DNA from: Erythrobacter sp. SDW2 | Lineage (GTDB): Bacteria; Pseudomonadota; Alphaproteobacteria; Sphingomonadales; Sphingomonadaceae | Length of the DNA stretch: 64,000 nucleotides | Reading direction: 5' to 3' | Assembly: GCF_021431965.1 (NCBI RefSeq) | Contig: NZ_CP090370.1 | Coordinates: forward strand, 2,294,001 to 2,358,000 | In this document: positions 59,801 to 64,000 of the stretch, in pieces | How positions within the stretch are numbered: position 1 is the first letter of the stretch | Layout: each line of letters begins with the position of its first letter | Notes under the pieces: generated by a model | Databases searched by the model: none | The model's input: the letters and a program-made list of their open reading frames with translations, nothing else | What the model was told of the DNA's origin: nothing | Position numbers and translations under genes: made by a program

Positions 59801-60738
59801 CCCCCAATCCACCCGAATCCCTGCAGGCCAGCGTGACCGACAACCAGACCCCCGAAAAAGCAGCCGTGAAGACCGACGAGAAGATCAACTGGATCGCCGA
59901 ACTGCGCGGCCTCGCGCTGATGCTGCTGGCGGTGCTCGCTTTCCACAGCTTCATCGCCAAGCCGTTCTACATCCCCTCGCAGTCGATGATGCCCAACCTG
60001 CTGGTGGGCGACCGGCTGGTGGTGAGCAAGTATCCCTACGGCTACAACTGGTCCTCGGTCAGCTTCCACCTGCTGCCGCGCGGCGACTGGCGCATCTTCG
60101 GCAGCACGCCCGAATATGGCGATATCGTCATCCCGGTGCATCCCGAACGCAGCGAGGACTATATCAAGCGCGTCGTAGGCTTGCCGGGCGACACGATCGA
60201 AGTGCGCGGCGGCCAGATCGTCCTCAATGGCAAGCCGGTGCCGCAGGAAATGGCCCCGTCGCTCGACATTCCGATCGATCTCAACAACCCCTGTGATGAA
60301 GCCGATTTCCTGCAGGTGATCGGGCCGGACGGGCAGAAGATCTGCCGGGTCCCGGCCTACCGCGAGACGCTGCCCAACGGCGCGACCTATCTGATCATCG
60401 ATTCCTCGCCCGACCAGATGCTCGACAACTATGGGCCTTACAAGATCCCGGCCGATGCGGTCTTCGTGATGGGCGACAACCGCGACCATTCGGCCGACAG
60501 CCGCGCCCCGGTGACCCCCATCGGCGGTGGGCTGGGCGATGCGGTGCCGCTGGCCAATATCGGCGGGCGGGCCGAATTCATCACCTTCTCGCTCGACGGC
60601 ACAGCCAACTGGAACCCGTTCAGCTGGTGGGGCGCGCTGCGCGAAGGTCGCGCCTGGAACTCGCTGCGCCCGGCCAAGACCGACAAGCCACTTGCCCGGC
60701 CGGAACCGGCGCCCGCCCCCGCAGTTGCAACTGAATGA
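59797..60738 (+). CDS. lepB: Signal peptidase I
   Basis: A 313-residue type I leader peptidase. One N-terminal transmembrane helix (about 37-52) follows a ~30-residue polar lead. The catalytic Ser63 is in [12 protein letters not shown], the general-base Lys124 in [15 protein letters not shown], and [15 protein letters not shown] is the conserved box E. A C-terminal Pro/Ala tail ends the protein. Start overlaps acpS, stop overlaps the permease gene (ATGA at both ends), so the three are coupled. Confidence 0.96.
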   Translation: MTPNPPESLQASVTDNQTPEKAAVKTDEKINWIAELRGLALMLLAVLAFHSFIAKPFYIPSQSMMPNLLVGDRLVVSKYPYGYNWSSVSFHLLPRGDWRIFGSTPEYGDIVIPVHPERSEDYIKRVVGLPGDTIEVRGGQIVLNGKPVPQEMAPSLDIPIDLNNPCDEADFLQVIGPDGQKICRVPAYRETLPNGATYLIIDSSPDQMLDNYGPYKIPADAVFVMGDNRDHSADSRAPVTPIGGGLGDAVPLANIGGRAEFITFSLDGTANWNPFSWWGALREGRAWNSLRPAKTDKPLARPEPAPAPAVATE

Positions 60739-61880
60739 GCGAACGGGACGCGCCGCCTCCTCCAGCACATGACGAGGACCCCGATCTCGGGGCCAGCCCG
60801 TCCTATATCGACAGCCCCGTCCTGCGGCTGGAAGCCTACAAGGCGATGATCTGGGTCGGCGTCGTCGGTATTGCGGTCCTCGCAGTCTATATCTCGCAGT
60901 CGCTGCTGGTGATTTTCGGCGGGCTGGTGTTCGCAGCGATGATCGATGGCGGTTCGCGGTTGATCGGTCGCTACCTTCCCCTGCCCCGCACCGTACGTAT
61001 CCTGATGGTGTTGCTGGCCACAGTCATGTTCTTCGTCTGGCTGACCGGGTTCGCGGGCGACCAGATCGCCCGCCAGGCCGCCGAACTGCCGACGATCGTG
61101 CAGGGCCAGGCGGAAATCCTGTTCAACTGGGCCCGCGCTAACGGACTGGGCATCGAGGTCGCCGGCCTGCAGTCGATCCTCGGCCAGGTGCTGAGCGGCG
61201 TCGGTACGCTGACGCGCGTGCTCTCGGGCATCGCCGGATGGGCGACCTCGATTTTGCTGATCACCATCATCGGCCTCTATGTCGCGCTGGAGCCCAATCT
61301 TTACGAACGGGGCGTCGAGTGGATGGCCCCACGCCACCAGCGCAAGAATCTGCGCATTACCCTTACCCGCATGGCATCGACCCTGCGCCGGCTGATGGCC
61401 GGGCGGCTGGTAGGCATGCTGTTCGAGGGGGTTTTCACCTATCTCCTGCTGACGGTGGGCGGGCAACTGATCGGGGTGGGCGTCGTGCCGATGGCGGCGC
61501 TGCTGTCGATCCTGACCGGACTGCTCGCCTTCGTGCCCAACATCGGGGCCATCATATCCGGCGTGCTGATGATCACGGTCGGTTTCTCGGGCGGCACGGA
61601 GATGGGTCTCTACACCGTATTCGTCTATTTGTTCGTCCAGAATTTCGACGGCTATGTCGTGGTGCCGATGATCGCCAAGAAGACGGTCGACCTTGCCCCG
61701 GCGCTGGTGCTTGGGGCGCAGCTGATCATGGGGCTGCTGTTCGGGATCCTCGGCCTGTTCCTGGCCGACCCGTTGCTGGCGATGATCAAGGTTGCGCTGG
61801 AACGACGTTCCGAACGCAATGCCGAACTCCAAGAAGCCGCCGCGCAGCGCAAGCTGGCCAAACTGATGCAAGGGAATTGA
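60735..61880 (+). CDS. AI-2E/PerM family transporter
   Basis: A 381-residue integral membrane protein of the AI-2 exporter/PerM family. About eight transmembrane helices; family-typical GGLVFAAMIDGGSRLIGRYLP near residue 58, LLSILTGLLAFVPNIGAIISG (about 255-275) and MIAKKTVDLAPALVLGAQLIMG. Members are exporters or Na+/H+ antiporter-like; the substrate is unknown, and AI-2 export should not be assumed. Coupled to lepB. Confidence 0.87.
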   Translation: MSERDAPPPPAHDEDPDLGASPSYIDSPVLRLEAYKAMIWVGVVGIAVLAVYISQSLLVIFGGLVFAAMIDGGSRLIGRYLPLPRTVRILMVLLATVMFFVWLTGFAGDQIARQAAELPTIVQGQAEILFNWARANGLGIEVAGLQSILGQVLSGVGTLTRVLSGIAGWATSILLITIIGLYVALEPNLYERGVEWMAPRHQRKNLRITLTRMASTLRRLMAGRLVGMLFEGVFTYLLLTVGGQLIGVGVVPMAALLSILTGLLAFVPNIGAIISGVLMITVGFSGGTEMGLYTVFVYLFVQNFDGYVVVPMIAKKTVDLAPALVLGAQLIMGLLFGILGLFLADPLLAMIKVALERRSERNAELQEAAAQRKLAKLMQGN

Positions 61881-61887
61881 ACCAACA

Positions 61888-63027
61888 ATGGCGCGCAAGT
61901 TCCTCTATGTGATCGCTTTTTTCGCAGTTATCGTGATTGCGGGCGGTTTCGCCCTGAGCATCTGGGGCCGCCAGCTGACATCCCTCGCGCTGGTGCCGAG
62001 CGCCGAGTTCGTCGAGCAGGACCCGCTCGCCGCCAATGCCTACCAGGATCCCAAGATGTGGATCTCGCGCCCGGGCATGGGGACCAAGGACCCGGCCCGC
62101 TGGCAACCCGCGATGCAGAGCGACCGTGGACTGGTGCCGACCCCGGCAGAACCGAAACCCGAACCGTTTGCCGTATTCTTCGTCCATCCGACCAGCTACA
62201 TGAACCGCGCCAGCTGGAATGCCCCGCTGGAGGACAGCGAGGCCAATAATCGTGCCCGCCTGTTCGTGCGCGGCCTTGCCAGCCCGTTCAACCAGGCGAG
62301 CGAGATCTGGGCCCCGCGCTATCGCCAGGCGACCGTCGGCGCGTTCCTGACCGACGCGCCCGAAGCGCAGCGAGCGCTCGATGCCGCCTATGAGGATGTC
62401 GCACAGGCATTCGCCTTCTTCCTCGACAGTGTCGGCGATGACGTGCCGATCGTGCTGGCCGGGCACAGCCAGGGGTCGCTGCACCTGCTGCGGCTTCTTC
62501 GCGAGCGGGTTGCCGGGCAGCCGGTCGAGCAGCGGGTCGCCGTGGTCTATGCGATCGGCTGGCCGATCTCGCTCGAGCATGATCTGCAGGAGCTGCCTTT
62601 CCCCGCCTGCGCCACGGCTGATCAGGCCGGTTGCATCATGAGCTGGTCGACCTACGCCGAACCGGCCGACCCGAGTGCGCTCTTCGAAACCTATGCCAAG
62701 TCCGTCGGTTTCGACGGCAAGCCGCGCGGGCAGAGCAAGATTCTCTGCACCAATCCGCTGACCGGCGGCATCGGCGGTGAGGCGCTGATCGAGCGCAATC
62801 TGGGTACGCTGGTACCCGAGGCCGACCTTGACGGCGGCGCGCTCGTTCCCGGCGCGGTGCCTGCCCGCTGCGACCGGCGCGGGCTGCTGCTGATCGGCGA
62901 GCCGCCGGAAATGGGCTCCTACGTGCTGCCGGGCAACAATTACCATGTGTACGACATCCCGCTGTTCTGGCGGAACCTGCAAGCGGACGTCGCCCGCCGG
63001 GTCGAGGCATGGCAGAAGCCAGCCTGA
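61888..63027 (+). CDS. DUF3089 alpha/beta-hydrolase-like protein
   Basis: A 379-residue DUF3089 protein, an alpha/beta-hydrolase-like family. An N-terminal membrane anchor or uncleaved signal (about 5-27) precedes a soluble domain with VFFVHPTSYMNRASWN (about 95-110), the nucleophile elbow LAGHSQGSLHL (Ser around residue 194) and a C-terminal NNYHVYDIPLFWRNL with a candidate catalytic His. The substrate is unknown. It lies 7 nt downstream of the permease, and its 3' end overlaps ruvX by 19 nt. Confidence 0.85.
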   Translation: MARKFLYVIAFFAVIVIAGGFALSIWGRQLTSLALVPSAEFVEQDPLAANAYQDPKMWISRPGMGTKDPARWQPAMQSDRGLVPTPAEPKPEPFAVFFVHPTSYMNRASWNAPLEDSEANNRARLFVRGLASPFNQASEIWAPRYRQATVGAFLTDAPEAQRALDAAYEDVAQAFAFFLDSVGDDVPIVLAGHSQGSLHLLRLLRERVAGQPVEQRVAVVYAIGWPISLEHDLQELPFPACATADQAGCIMSWSTYAEPADPSALFETYAKSVGFDGKPRGQSKILCTNPLTGGIGGEALIERNLGTLVPEADLDGGALVPGAVPARCDRRGLLLIGEPPEMGSYVLPGNNYHVYDIPLFWRNLQADVARRVEAWQKPA

Positions 63028-63506
63028 TCACCGAGAGCGCGCTGGAGTTCGGCGACGCGCTACCCGAAGGCGGCGCATTGCTGGCGCTTGACCTCGGCAC
63101 CAAGACCATCGGCACCGCCACGGCCGATGCCGGATGGCGCTTTGCCACGGCGGGCAAGACCATCCCGCGCGGGCGTTTCGGCAAGGACCGGGCCAAGCTG
63201 GAAGAGATCGTCCGCGAACGGGCGATCCGGGGCCTTGTCCTCGGATTGCCGCGCAATATGGACGGCAGCGAGGGGCCGCGCGCGCAGGCCAGCCGCGCCT
63301 ATGCCCGCAACCTCGCCGGCGCCTTCGCCCTGCCCGTGCTGCTGTGGGACGAGCGCTGGTCGACCCAGAGCGCCGAGGCGGCGATGATCGGGCAGGACAT
63401 GAGCCGCGCCAAGCGCGCGGAGCGGATCGACAGCCATGCCGCCGCAGTGTTCCTGCAAGGCGCGATCGACGCGCTGGCGGGTGGCGGCCTCAGCACTGCC
63501 TTGTAA
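63009..63506 (+). CDS. ruvX: Holliday junction resolvase-like RuvX/YqgF
   Basis: A 165-residue RNase H-fold protein. YqgF-type nucleases process pre-16S rRNA and may resolve Holliday junctions. Catalytic acidic residues: Asp in LLALDLGTKTIGTATAD (about 25-41), LGLPRNMDGSEGPRA, LWDERWSTQSAE (about 113-124) and ERIDSHAAA near the end. The start overlaps the DUF3089 3' end by 19 nt; a later start would remove the first conserved strand less cleanly, so the long form is retained. Confidence 0.9.
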   Translation: MAEASLITESALEFGDALPEGGALLALDLGTKTIGTATADAGWRFATAGKTIPRGRFGKDRAKLEEIVRERAIRGLVLGLPRNMDGSEGPRAQASRAYARNLAGAFALPVLLWDERWSTQSAEAAMIGQDMSRAKRAERIDSHAAAVFLQGAIDALAGGGLSTAL

Positions 63507-63535
63507 CTCCGCGCAAGTTTGGCCAAGGCCGAACC

Positions 63536-63979
63536 ATGAGTTTCGTCTTCGATCCCGCGCGCGCTGCCAAATTCGTGCTCGGCCACGGCCATTCCGGTTG
63601 GCTGGGGCTGCAGTTTCGCGGTCATGGCGATGACTGGGCCGAGCTGGAGCTGCCGTGGCGAGAGGATCTGATCGGCGAGAGCGACCGTCCCGTTCTCGCC
63701 TCAGGCCCGATCATCAGCCTGCTCGACATGGCCAGCGGGCTTGCCATCTGGACCCGGATTAAGAACTTCCAGGCCGTCGCCACGCTGGACCTCAGGGTCG
63801 ACTACCAGCGCCCGGCGCGCGAGCGGCACAATGTCATCGGCCGCGTCGAATGCTATCGCCTGACAAGGTCCGCAGCCTTCGTACGCGGCGTGGCGCATGA
63901 TGGCGATCCGGACGATCCGGTGGCGCATATGGCCGGCGTGTTCATGTCGATCCCGGGGGTCTCGCGCGATGGCAAGTGA
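63536..63979 (+). CDS. PaaI-type hotdog-fold thioesterase
   Basis: A 147-residue hotdog-fold protein. The core has GWLGLQFRGHGDDWAELELPW near residue 22, ASGPIISLLDMASGLAIW (about 59-76, central helix with acidic residue), VATLDLRVDYQRPA (about 83-96) and AHMAGVFMSI at the end, as in PaaI/YdiI-type acyl-CoA thioesterases. The physiological substrate is not evident. The ATG giving MSFVFDPARAAK is chosen. It lies 29 nt after ruvX, and another start codon overlaps its 3' end. Confidence 0.82.
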   Translation: MSFVFDPARAAKFVLGHGHSGWLGLQFRGHGDDWAELELPWREDLIGESDRPVLASGPIISLLDMASGLAIWTRIKNFQAVATLDLRVDYQRPARERHNVIGRVECYRLTRSAAFVRGVAHDGDPDDPVAHMAGVFMSIPGVSRDGK

Positions 63980-64000
63980 GGCGCTGCAACTAACCCCCTA
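63969..64000 (+). CDS. Start of next gene, possibly a second thioesterase (partial)
   Basis: An ATG at 63969 overlaps the thioesterase stop and reads MASEALQLTP up to the window edge. Tandem hotdog thioesterase genes with a short overlap are common here in related genomes, and LTPYA-like starts fit. Only ten codons are visible, so this is tentative. Confidence 0.45.
   Translation, partial: MASEALQLTP

Overview
This 64 kb window is chromosomal DNA from a GC-rich alphaproteobacterium. It most likely belongs to Sphingomonadales, family Erythrobacteraceae. The pointers are inferred from gene content: class I lysyl-tRNA synthetase, plant/alphaproteobacterial-type GshA, a LOV-HWE light-sensing kinase of the kind known from Erythrobacter, WalW-type deacetylase, a DUF1800/DUF1501 pair, RcnB-like and glycine-zipper envelope proteins, and dense intergenic inverted repeats. 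About 70 protein genes and two tRNAs cover nearly all of the sequence. I see no insertion sequence, prophage, CRISPR array or obvious genomic island. It is mainly a housekeeping region.

Layout. 1-8.6 kb: 3' end of accC, an Lrp regulator, a degenerate sensor kinase, a WalW deacetylase, tRNA-CAT and tRNA-Pro, a DUF1800/DUF1501 pair and an M28 peptidase. 8.7-20 kb: ettA carrying a 1-nt frameshift, a LacI-like protein without its DNA-binding domain next to a LacI-type operator, an RcnB-like protein, cytochrome b561, a 2OG-Fe(II) oxygenase, a LOV-HWE kinase, lysK, a Pro-rich membrane protein, and a divergent VOC/soxR pair sharing a SoxR box. 20-32 kb: sixA-like phosphatase and DinG-like helicase, ubiA between two identical repeat doublets, rsmE, gshA, an isoprenylcysteine-methyltransferase-like protein, bamB with its TPR partner, a glycosyltransferase and an alpha/beta hydrolase. 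32.8-46.3 kb: selO, astD, envelope proteins, rarD, pyrC, ATP-grasp/ygfZ, a TetR regulator with its probable target, rplU-rpmA, and an FNR-type regulator facing a membrane protein that has an FNR box.

46.3-57.9 kb is a long minus-strand run: ctaC-ctaD-ctaB-small subunit-ctaG-ctaE-DUF983-SURF1 (cytochrome aa3 oxidase and its assembly factors), then thrC, an rRNA-methyltransferase-like gene, folB, a Rossmann-like gene, moaA, moaD and moaE. 57.9-64 kb is a plus-strand run: pyrE-pdxJ, then acpS-lepB-PerM-like permease-DUF3089-ruvX-thioesterase, with many stop/start overlaps.

The clearest regulatory signals are an exact FNR box, a near-consensus SoxR box, two TetR-type operators over a strong promoter, and a LacI-type operator. 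At least five different inverted-repeat families sit between genes, mostly at convergent ends or operon breaks. I found no convincing wholly new system. The best leads are the FNR-linked membrane protein, the headless LacI protein, the REPIN-like doublets around ubiA, and the ettA frameshift.
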